Source: Mycolicibacterium alvei (GTDB lineage Bacteria > Actinomycetota > Actinomycetes > Mycobacteriales > Mycobacteriaceae). Taken from it: a DNA stretch of 64,000 bases. The stretch covers positions 4,898,001-4,962,000 of the forward strand of contig NZ_AP022565.1 of NCBI RefSeq assembly GCF_010727325.1, written 5' to 3'. Shown here one piece after another: positions 19,197-26,749 of the stretch. Every line of letters begins with the position of its first letter. Positions within the stretch are counted from its first letter, which is position 1. The notes under the pieces are model-generated. The model made no database searches. It was not told the DNA's origin and was given only the letters and a program-made list of their open reading frames with translations. A program made the translations under genes and the position numbers.

Positions 19197-20057
19197 TTAC
19201 AGCGCGTCGAGGGCGATGTTGAGTTCGAGCACGTTGACCCGCGGTTCGCCGAAGAAGCCCAGGGTGCGTCCGTCGGTGTGCTGCGCCACCACGGCGCGCA
19301 CCAGATCGGAGTTGAGACCGCGGGCCTTGGCCACCCGATCGACCTGCAGATCGGCGTAGGCCACCGAGATGTTCGGGTCCAGGCCGCTGCCGCTGGCGGT
19401 CACCGCATCGGCCGGTACCGCCGGTTCGGCGGGTGCGCTGCCGCGGATCGGCACGATCTGGCCGAGGCTGTAATTCTCGCCGGCCTTGGCGCATTCCACC
19501 CGCACGCCCTCATAGCTGTTCAGGAACGGCACCTTGGTGGTGTCGCACGGTTCGTTGATGCTGACCACCTTTGTCGGGTGCACGACGTTTCCGCGCGTGT
19601 CGCGGGGCCCGATCACCGACAACACCGCTCCGACACCGCCTCCGGTGCAGAACGGGCGGGCGCCGTCGACGCCGTCGAGCGTGCCGACCGCTGCGCTGCG
19701 CGAGCACACCAGGGTGAGCAGGCTCAGTTTGTCGGGTTGGTCGACAACGCTTTCCGGTCCGAGGTTGCTCGCGCCGGTGGACATCGGGTCGTAGCCGTCA
19801 CCGGCCATCGACGGCCGGCTCTGGAAGTACCGGGGCAGCGGATTGCCGTCGGCATCGGTGAAGGACTGACCGATCAGGCTGCTGCCGACCAGTTTTCCGT
19901 TCGCCTCGATCAGCGATCCGTCGGCATTGTCGCGCAGGCCGGGGATCTGGGCCACCAGCCAGATGAAGACCGGGTAGCCGATGCCCAGGATCACGGTGAG
20001 CACCAGCAGGGCCCGCAGGGCGGCTGCATGTTGGCGGAGCAGGTTGGCGAAGTTCAT
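19197..20057 (-). CDS. kdpC: KdpC subunit with an unusual central insertion
   Basis: KdpC is the inner-membrane chaperone-like subunit of the Kdp K+-ATPase. The 286-residue product has the N-terminal helix (LLVLTVILGIGYPVFIWLVAQ), GSSLIGQSF, YFQSRPS, SNLGPES, and the C-terminal PADAVTASGSGLDPNISVAYA and DLVRAVVAQHT motifs. Typical KdpC is about 190 residues; here about 95 extra residues lie between SNLGPES and PADAVTASG. They include four Cys (LVCSRSA, PFCTGGG, EPCDTTK, VECAKAG) that could form disulfides outside the cell. Confidence 0.95.
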   Translation of the reverse strand: MNFANLLRQHAAALRALLVLTVILGIGYPVFIWLVAQIPGLRDNADGSLIEANGKLVGSSLIGQSFTDADGNPLPRYFQSRPSMAGDGYDPMSTGASNLGPESVVDQPDKLSLLTLVCSRSAAVGTLDGVDGARPFCTGGGVGAVLSVIGPRDTRGNVVHPTKVVSINEPCDTTKVPFLNSYEGVRVECAKAGENYSLGQIVPIRGSAPAEPAVPADAVTASGSGLDPNISVAYADLQVDRVAKARGLNSDLVRAVVAQHTDGRTLGFFGEPRVNVLELNIALDAL

Positions 20058-20058
20058 G

Positions 20059-22236
20059 TCACATTCCCGGGAAGAGTTGGACGACGAGGTCGATCAGCTT
20101 GATGCCGATGAACGGCGCGATGATGCCGCCGAGGCCGTAGACGTACAGGTTGCGGCTCAACAGCTTGGACGCGCTGCTGGGGGTGTATCGGACACCCTTG
20201 AGCGCCAACGGGATCAGCGCCACGATGATGATCGCGTTGAAGATCACCGCGGACAGGATCGCCGATTGCGGGCTGTGCAGCCGCATGATGTTCAGCAGGT
20301 CCAGGCCGGGAAACAGGGCCACGAACAACGCCGGGATGATCGCGAAGTACTTCGCGATGTCGTTGGCGATGGAGAACGTGGTCAGTGCGCCCCGGGTGAT
20401 CAACAACTGCTTGCCGATCTCGACGATCTCGATGAGCTTGGTCGGGTCAGAGTCGAGATCGACCATGTTGCCGGCCTCTTTGGCCGCCGAGGTCCCGCTG
20501 TTCATCGCGACGCCGACATCGGCCTGGGCCAGGGCGGGGGCGTCGTTGGTGCCGTCGCCGGTCATCGCGACGAGCTTGCCGCCGGCCTGCTCCTTCTTGA
20601 TCAGCGCCATCTTGTCCTCGGGCGTGGCCTCGGCGAGGAAGTCGTCCACTCCGGCCTCGTCGGCGATGGCCTTGGCCGTCAACGGATTGTCGCCGGTGAT
20701 CATCACCGTGCGGATGCCCATGCGGCGCATCTCGTCGAAGCGTTCGCGCATGCCCTGTTTGACGACGTCCTTGAGATGGATGACGCCGAGCACCTCGGCA
20801 TTGCCGTCCACCACATGTCCGACCACCAGCGGTGTCCCGCCGGCCGCGGAGATCCCGTCCACGATGTCACCGAGTTCGGTGGGTACCCGGCCACCTTCGG
20901 AACGCACCCATTCGGCGACCGCGCCCGCCGCGCCCTTGCGCAGCCGGTGATCGCCGGACAGATCGACGCCCGACATCCGGGTGTTGGCACTGAACTCGAC
21001 CCAACGCGCGTTGTCGAGTTCGCCGGGTGTGCGGCCACGTAACCCGTGCTCCTGCTTGGCGAATACCACGATGGAGCGCCCTTCCGGGGTCTCGTCGGCC
21101 AGGCTGGACAGCTGAGCCGCATCGGCGAGTTGTTCCGGCGTGACGTTCGACAGCGGGACGAACGCGGCGGCCTGCCGGTTGCCGAGGGTGATGGTGCCGG
21201 TCTTGTCGAGCAGCAGGGTGTTGACGTCGCCGGCCGCCTCGACGGCACGGCCGGACATGGCCAGCACGTTGCGCTGCACCAACCGGTCCATGCCGGCGAT
21301 ACCGATCGCGCTCAGCAACGCACCGATGGTGGTGGGGATCAGACACACCAGCAGCGACACCATGACGATGCCCGAGATGCCGTCCCCGCTGAGCGCCAAG
21401 GTATCCGGCACGCCGGGGTTGTTGGCCTTGGAGAAGATCGCCAGCGGCTGCAGGGTCGCGACGGCGAAAACGAAGATGATCGTCAACGAGGCCAGCAGGA
21501 TGTTCAGCGCGACTTCGTTGGGAGTCTTCTGCCGATTGGCGCCCTCGACGAGGTTGATCATCCGGTCGATGAAGCTCTCACCCGGCTTCTGGGTGATCTG
21601 CACGACGATGCGGTCGGACAGCACCGTGGTGCCGCCGGTGACGGCGCTCCGGTCGCCGCCGGACTCGCGGATGACGGGTGCCGATTCGCCGGTGATCGCC
21701 GATTCATCCACCGAGGCAATGCCTTCCACGACATCACCGTCGCCGGGGATGGCCTGGCCGGCCTCGACCACGACGAGGTCGCCCTGTTGCAGCAGCGGTG
21801 CGGCCACCTCTTCTTCGTGGCCGGGGTTGCCCGGTGCCCAGCCGGTGAGCCGCCGCGCCATGGTGGAGGTCTTGGTCTTACGCAGCGACTCGGCCTGGGC
21901 CTTGCCGCGACCTTCGGCGACGGCCTCGGCCAGGTTGGCGAAGATCACCGTCAGCCAGAGCCAGGCGACGATCAACCCGGCGAACCAGGACAAGTTCAGA
22001 ATCGCGCACAGTGTTGCCGCTACCGCGCCGATCTCGACGATGAACATGACGGGGTTGCGCCACAGCGTGCGCGGGTCGAGCTTGCGCAGCGCATCGGGCG
22101 TCGAGCGCCACAGCATCTTCGGGTCCAGCAGGCCGCCTTGAATTCGATTGCCCTTTGTCACGCTGGAGTGGCTGCCGCCGACGGCAGCCACTCTGGCGTG
22201 ACGCTCGGCGACGGGGGAGGAGTGAACGCTTGGCAT
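20059..22236 (-). CDS. kdpB: KdpB, P-type K+-ATPase catalytic subunit
   Basis: The 725-residue P-type ATPase hydrolyses ATP for high-affinity potassium import. It has the actuator motif [20 protein letters not shown], phosphorylation site [13 protein letters not shown]-domain [18 protein letters not shown] and hinge [19 protein letters not shown]. It starts one base inside the kdpA stop (TGATG) and is followed by kdpC after two nt. The N-terminal 30 residues contain a segment coded by a long hairpin (see the repeat at 22157). Confidence 0.98.
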   Translation of the reverse strand: MPSVHSSPVAERHARVAAVGGSHSSVTKGNRIQGGLLDPKMLWRSTPDALRKLDPRTLWRNPVMFIVEIGAVAATLCAILNLSWFAGLIVAWLWLTVIFANLAEAVAEGRGKAQAESLRKTKTSTMARRLTGWAPGNPGHEEEVAAPLLQQGDLVVVEAGQAIPGDGDVVEGIASVDESAITGESAPVIRESGGDRSAVTGGTTVLSDRIVVQITQKPGESFIDRMINLVEGANRQKTPNEVALNILLASLTIIFVFAVATLQPLAIFSKANNPGVPDTLALSGDGISGIVMVSLLVCLIPTTIGALLSAIGIAGMDRLVQRNVLAMSGRAVEAAGDVNTLLLDKTGTITLGNRQAAAFVPLSNVTPEQLADAAQLSSLADETPEGRSIVVFAKQEHGLRGRTPGELDNARWVEFSANTRMSGVDLSGDHRLRKGAAGAVAEWVRSEGGRVPTELGDIVDGISAAGGTPLVVGHVVDGNAEVLGVIHLKDVVKQGMRERFDEMRRMGIRTVMITGDNPLTAKAIADEAGVDDFLAEATPEDKMALIKKEQAGGKLVAMTGDGTNDAPALAQADVGVAMNSGTSAAKEAGNMVDLDSDPTKLIEIVEIGKQLLITRGALTTFSIANDIAKYFAIIPALFVALFPGLDLLNIMRLHSPQSAILSAVIFNAIIIVALIPLALKGVRYTPSSASKLLSRNLYVYGLGGIIAPFIGIKLIDLVVQLFPGM
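22157..22202. repeat. 20-bp inverted repeat inside the kdpB 5' end
   Basis: Arms 22157-22176 (GTCACGCTGGAGTGGCTGCC) and 22183-22202 pair at 18 of 20 positions around a 6-base loop. It encodes residues about 12-27 of KdpB ([14 protein letters not shown]), a part not conserved in the family. In mRNA it would form a strong hairpin shortly after the kdpB start, so it could influence the KdpA to KdpB ratio. It may also be an inserted palindromic element. Confidence 0.75.
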
Positions 22237-23906
22237 CAGTGGATTCCTTCGGCAAGAGGCCCGAGCGCGAGCATGGGCAAGAAGGTGAGGGCGACCAGGA
22301 TCAGCGTGACGCCGGCGACCATGCCGACGAACTGGGGCCGATGGGTGGGCAGGGTCCCGACCGAATCAGGTGTCTTACCCTGGCGGGCCAGCGATCCGGC
22401 GAGTGCCAGCACAAAGATGATCGGCAGGAACCGGCCGAACACCATCGCCAGGCCCAGCGCGGTGTTGTACCACTCGGTGTTGACGCTGATACCGGCGAAG
22501 GCCGAACCGTTGTTGTTGGCGGCCGAGGTGAACGCGTACAGCACCTCCGACAGTCCGTGCGGCCCGGTGTTCAGCATGCCCGCCCGTTGGCCGGGCATGG
22601 CCATGGCCACCGCGGTGCCGGTCAACACCAGCAACGGTGTGATCAGGAAATATGTTGCGGCGAGCTTGATCTCACGGGGAGTGATCTTCTTGCCGAGGTA
22701 TTCCGGGGTGCGGCCCACCATCAGGCCCGCGACGAACACCGTCAGGATCGCCAGCACCAACATCCCGTACAGCCCGGAGCCGACACCGCCGGGAGCCACT
22801 TCGCCGAGCTGCATGTTGAACATCGTGATCATGCCGCCGAGGCTGGTGTAGGAGTCGTGGAAGGAGTCCACGGCGCCGGTCGATGTCAGCGTCGTCGCAT
22901 CCGCGAACACCGCCGAATTGGCGATGCCGAACCGCTGCTCGACACCCTCCATCGCGGCGCCGGTGGCGGTGGGGACGGTGCCGTGGGCCTGCAGCTGGAA
23001 CAGCATCATCAGGCTGACGCTGAGTGTCGCGATGACGGCCATCACCGCGGCGATCGCGTAGCCCTGCTTCACGTTGCCCACCATGCGGCCGAACGTCCGC
23101 GGCAGCGAGAACGGGATCATCAGGATCAGGAAGATCTCCACCCAGTTGGTCCAGGTGGTGGGGTTCTCGAACGGGTGCGCCGAGTTGGCGTTGAAGAAGC
23201 CGCCGCCGTTGGTGCCCAGCAGCTTGATGACTTCCTGACTGGCCACCGGTCCGCCCGGGATGGTCTGAGTGCCTCCGACGAGCGTGTTGACGACCTCGCT
23301 GTGCAGCGCGAAGTTCTGGATGGCGCCGCCGCCGATCAGGATCAGCGCGCCGACGATCGAAATCGGCAGCAGGATACGGAGATTGCCGCGAACGAGATCG
23401 ACCCAGAAGTTGCCGAGGTCGCCGGTGTTGCGCCGGACCAGGCCGCGGACGAAGGCCATCGCCACAGCCATGCCGACCGCGGCAGAGACGAAGTTCTGCA
23501 CCGCCAGGCCGGCCATCTGCACGAGGTGGCCCTGGGTGGATTCACCCGAATAGGCCTGCCAGTTGGTGTTGGTCACGAAGCTGATCGCGGTGTTCCAGGC
23601 CAGCGCCGGGGTCATCGGGGTGCCCGGATCGTTCAGATGCAGCGGCAGCTTGCCCTGCACCAGCTGCAGGGTGAACAGGAACAGGACGCTGATCGCGGAG
23701 AAGGCCAGCACGCTGCGGGCATAGGCGCCCCAGGTCTGTTCGGCCTTCGGATCGGCGCCGATCAGCCGGTAGATGACGCGCTCGACACGCGAATGCTTCT
23801 CGGCTGTGTAGACGCGGTACATGTAGTCGCCGAGCGGGACGTGGACGGCCGCCACCGCGGCGATGAGGACGGCGAGAAAGACGATTCCCGCGGTGGTAGT
23901 GGTCAC
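22236..23906 (-). CDS. kdpA: KdpA, potassium-binding and translocating subunit
   Basis: The 556-residue protein is the normal KdpA length with about ten helices. Selectivity-filter stretches are visible: [47 protein letters not shown]. The GTG at 23906 is chosen because it gives the usual [15 protein letters not shown] start and overlaps the kdpF stop by one base (TAGTG). It forms the K+ channel-like subunit of KdpFABC. Confidence 0.97.
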   Translation of the reverse strand: MTTTTAGIVFLAVLIAAVAAVHVPLGDYMYRVYTAEKHSRVERVIYRLIGADPKAEQTWGAYARSVLAFSAISVLFLFTLQLVQGKLPLHLNDPGTPMTPALAWNTAISFVTNTNWQAYSGESTQGHLVQMAGLAVQNFVSAAVGMAVAMAFVRGLVRRNTGDLGNFWVDLVRGNLRILLPISIVGALILIGGGAIQNFALHSEVVNTLVGGTQTIPGGPVASQEVIKLLGTNGGGFFNANSAHPFENPTTWTNWVEIFLILMIPFSLPRTFGRMVGNVKQGYAIAAVMAVIATLSVSLMMLFQLQAHGTVPTATGAAMEGVEQRFGIANSAVFADATTLTSTGAVDSFHDSYTSLGGMITMFNMQLGEVAPGGVGSGLYGMLVLAILTVFVAGLMVGRTPEYLGKKITPREIKLAATYFLITPLLVLTGTAVAMAMPGQRAGMLNTGPHGLSEVLYAFTSAANNNGSAFAGISVNTEWYNTALGLAMVFGRFLPIIFVLALAGSLARQGKTPDSVGTLPTHRPQFVGMVAGVTLILVALTFLPMLALGPLAEGIH

Positions 23907-23995
23907 TAGAACCTCTCCGGAAACAGCAGCGCCGCGAAGAGAAACAGCGCGATGAGGATCGCCAGGCCCAGGCCGATGACGTTTTCGTAGCTCAC
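23906..23995 (-). CDS. kdpF: KdpF small stabilising subunit
   Basis: The 29-residue single-helix peptide is [20 protein letters not shown] followed by AALLFPERF. The FPERF ending is typical of KdpF. The GTG start at 23995 overlaps the stop of another tiny reading frame in GTGA, and the stop overlaps kdpA. KdpF stabilises the KdpABC complex in the membrane. Confidence 0.93.
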   Translation of the reverse strand: MSYENVIGLGLAILIALFLFAALLFPERF

Positions 23996-24075
23996 AGTCC
24001 CTCGACCAACTTCTGCACCAGGCCCAGCAGCGCAAAGATCGCCACTGTCAGCACCAGATAGAGCAGGACAGACAT
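23992..24075 (-). CDS. 27-residue membrane micropeptide leading the kdp operon
   Basis: ATG 24075 has GGAG seven bases upstream. The peptide [20 protein letters not shown] then QKLVEGL is one hydrophobic helix with a short polar tail. Its stop overlaps the kdpF start in GTGA, so it is translationally coupled to kdpF. It resembles KdpF in size and topology but lacks the FPERF end. It is a real candidate for an additional Kdp subunit or regulator; no name is known to me. Confidence 0.75.
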   Translation of the reverse strand: MSVLLYLVLTVAIFALLGLVQKLVEGL

Positions 24076-24162
24076 GCCGTCTCCGTTCGAAGACACGTTT
24101 ACGGGCCTCCGGATTTCGGCGGCCTTTCCCAGGATCTGTCCAGGTAGCAGCCATGACCGGGG

Positions 24163-24208
24163 CCTTGACGGTTTCTTTACGCCCGAGGCGCAGTCCTTAA
24201 CGGTCTTT
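24163..24208. promoter_or_regulatory. Direct repeats upstream of kdp, possible KdpE sites
   Basis: CCTTGACGGTTTCTTT at 24163-24178 and CCTTAACGGTCTTT at 24195-24208 are near copies spaced 32 bp apart, about three helical turns. They lie 90-130 nt upstream of the first kdp micropeptide. Spacing on one DNA face suits a response-regulator dimer pair. Assignment to KdpE is inference. Confidence 0.4.
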
Positions 24209-24290
24209 GGACAACGGGTGCTGGTGGTATGACGCGGTCCAGCCTGTGGGAACGAGGCGGCAACCCTGTACAGCGGCCCCGGACCGGACA

Positions 24291-24296
24291 TAAATT
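24291..24296 (+). promoter_or_regulatory. -10 element TAAATT for a leaderless start
   Basis: TAAATT fits the mycobacterial -10 pattern TAnnnT and lies 6 nt before the GTG at 24302. Transcription would then begin at or next to the start codon, giving a leaderless mRNA; no ribosome site precedes the gene. Confidence 0.45.
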
Positions 24297-24301
24297 GAGC
24301 C

Positions 24302-25549
24302 GTGGGCCCACAACGGCCCGAGAGCCGGCACCACGTCCAGTCAGCGCCGAAAGCGTCGCTGAAGGTTCTCGTTGTCGGCGCAGGGGTGGGTGGTATCTCC
24401 ATCGCCCGCGGATTGTTGCGCGACGGGCACGACGTGACGGTGTTTGAGCAGCGCCCGGAGGTGCGGGCCGGCGGCGGTGCCGTCACCATCTGGTCGAACG
24501 GTGAAACTGTGCTGCAGCAACTCGGCGTCGAAATGGCGGGCGCCGGCCAGGAGCTGACCACCGTCCGGGTGGTGACCTCCACGGGTCGCCCGATGACCAC
24601 CCTCGACGTGGCCGCGATCGTGAACCGGATGGGTGCGCCGGTCCGGATGGTTCCGCGTCGGGTTCTGCTCGAACGTCTGCTGGAAGGGTTTCCGGCTGAA
24701 CGGATTCGGTGTGGCGCGCAGGTGGTCGGCGTCGGGACCGGCAGTGGGATGCGGGTCGATTTCGCCGACGGCCGTTGTGTGGAGGGAGATCTGGTGATCG
24801 GCGCGGACGGCCTGCACTCGAAGATCCGCGAGATCGTCGGTGCGCCAACCGCGGTGCCGACGGGCTGGTGCAGTTGGCAAGGGCTGGCCGCGCTTCCGGA
24901 GGGGGCCGATCGGCACGTCGCCTTCGTCATCGTCGGCGAGCACGGAAACCTCGGCCTCTGGCCGGCCGGAGACACCGAGGTGCAGTGGTGGTTCGACCTG
25001 CCGTGGTCGCCGGACTTCGTCAGGCCCGAACGCCCGATCGAGGTGATCCGCGCCAATTTCACCGGATGGTCCGACCTGGTTGATCGAGTACTCGCGACAT
25101 TGACCGACGATGACCTGGCGCATTCGCCCTATCCGCATTTCCGTCATCCCGTTCCCGGGCCGGGGCGCGGCGCGTTGACGTTGCTGGGCGATGCGGCGCA
25201 CACCATGCCACCAACCCTGGCGCAGGGAACCAACCAGGCGCTGCTCGACACGATGGTGTTGTGCAAGGCGATTTCTGACTTCCATCACCGTGCCGACGGC
25301 GATCTCTCTGCTGCCCTGCGCTGGTACGAGAACAGCCGTCGCCGTCGGGTCGCGGCGGTGTCCCGGGTGGCCTCGCTGCAGGTGTCGCACGGTGAGGCCG
25401 TACTGCGGCCGGCGGCGATGGTTCCGAACCGGATGATGACGTGGGTGTTGGCGACCTTCCTGCGGGTGGTGAGCCACCGCCGGATGGCCGCGGGAATCAG
25501 TCGGGAGCTCGCCGCGGCGAGCTCCGCCGGCAGTGACCATGCCCGCTGA
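24302..25549 (+). CDS. FAD-dependent aromatic-type monooxygenase
   Basis: The 415-residue group A flavin monooxygenase has Rossmann GxGxxG in KVLVVGAGVGGISIARGL (about 21-38), GDLVIGADGLHSKIR (DG motif), and TLLGDAAHTMPPTLAQGTNQALLD (GD motif). Such enzymes hydroxylate or epoxidise aromatic or polyketide substrates with NAD(P)H. The substrate is unknown. It overlaps the DUF4389 gene by 17 nt and lies divergent from kdp. Confidence 0.9.
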   Translation: MGPQRPESRHHVQSAPKASLKVLVVGAGVGGISIARGLLRDGHDVTVFEQRPEVRAGGGAVTIWSNGETVLQQLGVEMAGAGQELTTVRVVTSTGRPMTTLDVAAIVNRMGAPVRMVPRRVLLERLLEGFPAERIRCGAQVVGVGTGSGMRVDFADGRCVEGDLVIGADGLHSKIREIVGAPTAVPTGWCSWQGLAALPEGADRHVAFVIVGEHGNLGLWPAGDTEVQWWFDLPWSPDFVRPERPIEVIRANFTGWSDLVDRVLATLTDDDLAHSPYPHFRHPVPGPGRGALTLLGDAAHTMPPTLAQGTNQALLDTMVLCKAISDFHHRADGDLSAALRWYENSRRRRVAAVSRVASLQVSHGEAVLRPAAMVPNRMMTWVLATFLRVVSHRRMAAGISRELAAASSAGSDHAR

Positions 25550-26129
25550 GACCGTGCGGGTGCGAGGCGCGATCGACGCGCCGTCGAGATGGCTGTGGCT
25601 GGTCAAATGGTGCGTGCTGGCCGTGCCGCACTACCCGATCCTGATCGGCCTCTACCTGGTGTATCCGCTGGTGGTGTTCGCGGCGGGTATCGCGATCCTG
25701 TTCACCGGTCGGTATCCGCGGCCCCTGTTCGATTTCAATGTCGGGGTGCTGCGCTGGTCGTGGCGGGTGATGAATTACCGGTTCCCGATGAACACCACCG
25801 ACAAGTACCCGCCCTTTACCCTCAAGCCCCGCGACGACTATCCGGGCGATCTCCAGGTCGCCTATCCCGAACAGCTCTCCCGCGGGTCGGTTCTGGTGAA
25901 GTGGCTGTTGGCGCTTCCGCAGATCATCATGTGCTGGGCGATGGAGGCGCCGTTGCAAGTGTTGTGCGTCGTCTCCGCGGTGCGACTGTCGGCCCGGGGG
26001 ACGGTCTCGCAGAGCATGTTCGACCTGCTCATGGGGATGGTGCGATGGCGCTACCGGGTCGCCGTGTACGTGTCGCTGATGAGCGACGAATATCCACCGT
26101 TTCGAATGGATCTGGGGTCCCGCGAGTGA
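25533..26129 (+). CDS. DUF4389 membrane protein
   Basis: The 198-residue protein has paired hydrophobic segments (WLVKWCVLAVPHYPILIGLYL; VFAAGIAILFTGRYP; VKWLLALPQIIMCWAMEAP). The DUF4389 hallmarks are FTGRYPRPLFDFNVGVLRWSWRV and MNYRFPMNTTDKYPPF, with a second half repeating the pattern (MGMVRWRYRVAVYVSLMSDEYPPF). Function unknown. It overlaps the FAD gene upstream and the methyltransferase downstream in GTGA, so the three form one unit. Confidence 0.85.
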   Translation: MTMPAETVRVRGAIDAPSRWLWLVKWCVLAVPHYPILIGLYLVYPLVVFAAGIAILFTGRYPRPLFDFNVGVLRWSWRVMNYRFPMNTTDKYPPFTLKPRDDYPGDLQVAYPEQLSRGSVLVKWLLALPQIIMCWAMEAPLQVLCVVSAVRLSARGTVSQSMFDLLMGMVRWRYRVAVYVSLMSDEYPPFRMDLGSRE

Positions 26130-26749
26130 GGCACCGTAACCCGTTGTTCCCGTATATCTATCGGCTCGGTATGCCGATATTCGACCGGCTGTTCTACCGC
26201 CGGTACCGCCGGTCGGCGATGAGCCAGGCGACGGGCCGGTTGCTGATGATCGGGGTCGGGCCGGGGACCGATCTGCTGTTCGTGCCGGATGCGGTGACGT
26301 CTGTCGCCGCGGTGGAGCCCGATCCCGCGATGCGGCGGATGGCCCGCGCCCTGGCTCGGCGCAACGGTGTCAACGTCGATGTCGTCGCCGGCGCGGGCGA
26401 ATCGATTCCGTTCCCGGACAGTAGTTTCGACTCGGTTCACGTGGGTCTGGTGTTGTGCTCGGTTGATGATGTGCCCGCCACGCTCGCCGAGATCCGGCGC
26501 GTGCTGACTCCCGACGGGCGGTTGGTCGTCCTCGAGCATGTGCGCGGTGAGGGCCTGATGGGTCGGTTCCAGGATCTGATTGCGAGGCCGTGGGCGTGGT
26601 TGTCATCGGGCTGCGAGCCGAACCGTCGTACCGTCGACGCCATCGCCGCCGCCGGGTTCGACACCAGCGGGCTGCGCAGTACCCGGCGGACGTTGGTGCC
26701 GCCGCCCTGCACACCACATCTGCAGGGAGTCGCGACTATTCGACGCTGA
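26126..26749 (+). CDS. SAM-dependent methyltransferase (UbiE/phospholipid N-methyltransferase type)
   Basis: The 207-residue class I methyltransferase starts at GTG 26126 in a GTGA overlap. Motif I is LLMIGVGPGTDLLF, followed by AAVEPDPAMRRMA, the methyltransf_11 motif GESIPFPDSSFDSVHVGLVLCSV, and LTPDGRLVVLEHVRGEG. The substrate is not evident; neighbours suggest a lipid or polyketide-like product. Its end overlaps the end of the convergent ABC permease gene by 14 nt. Confidence 0.88.
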   Translation: MRHRNPLFPYIYRLGMPIFDRLFYRRYRRSAMSQATGRLLMIGVGPGTDLLFVPDAVTSVAAVEPDPAMRRMARALARRNGVNVDVVAGAGESIPFPDSSFDSVHVGLVLCSVDDVPATLAEIRRVLTPDGRLVVLEHVRGEGLMGRFQDLIARPWAWLSSGCEPNRRTVDAIAAAGFDTSGLRSTRRTLVPPPCTPHLQGVATIRR

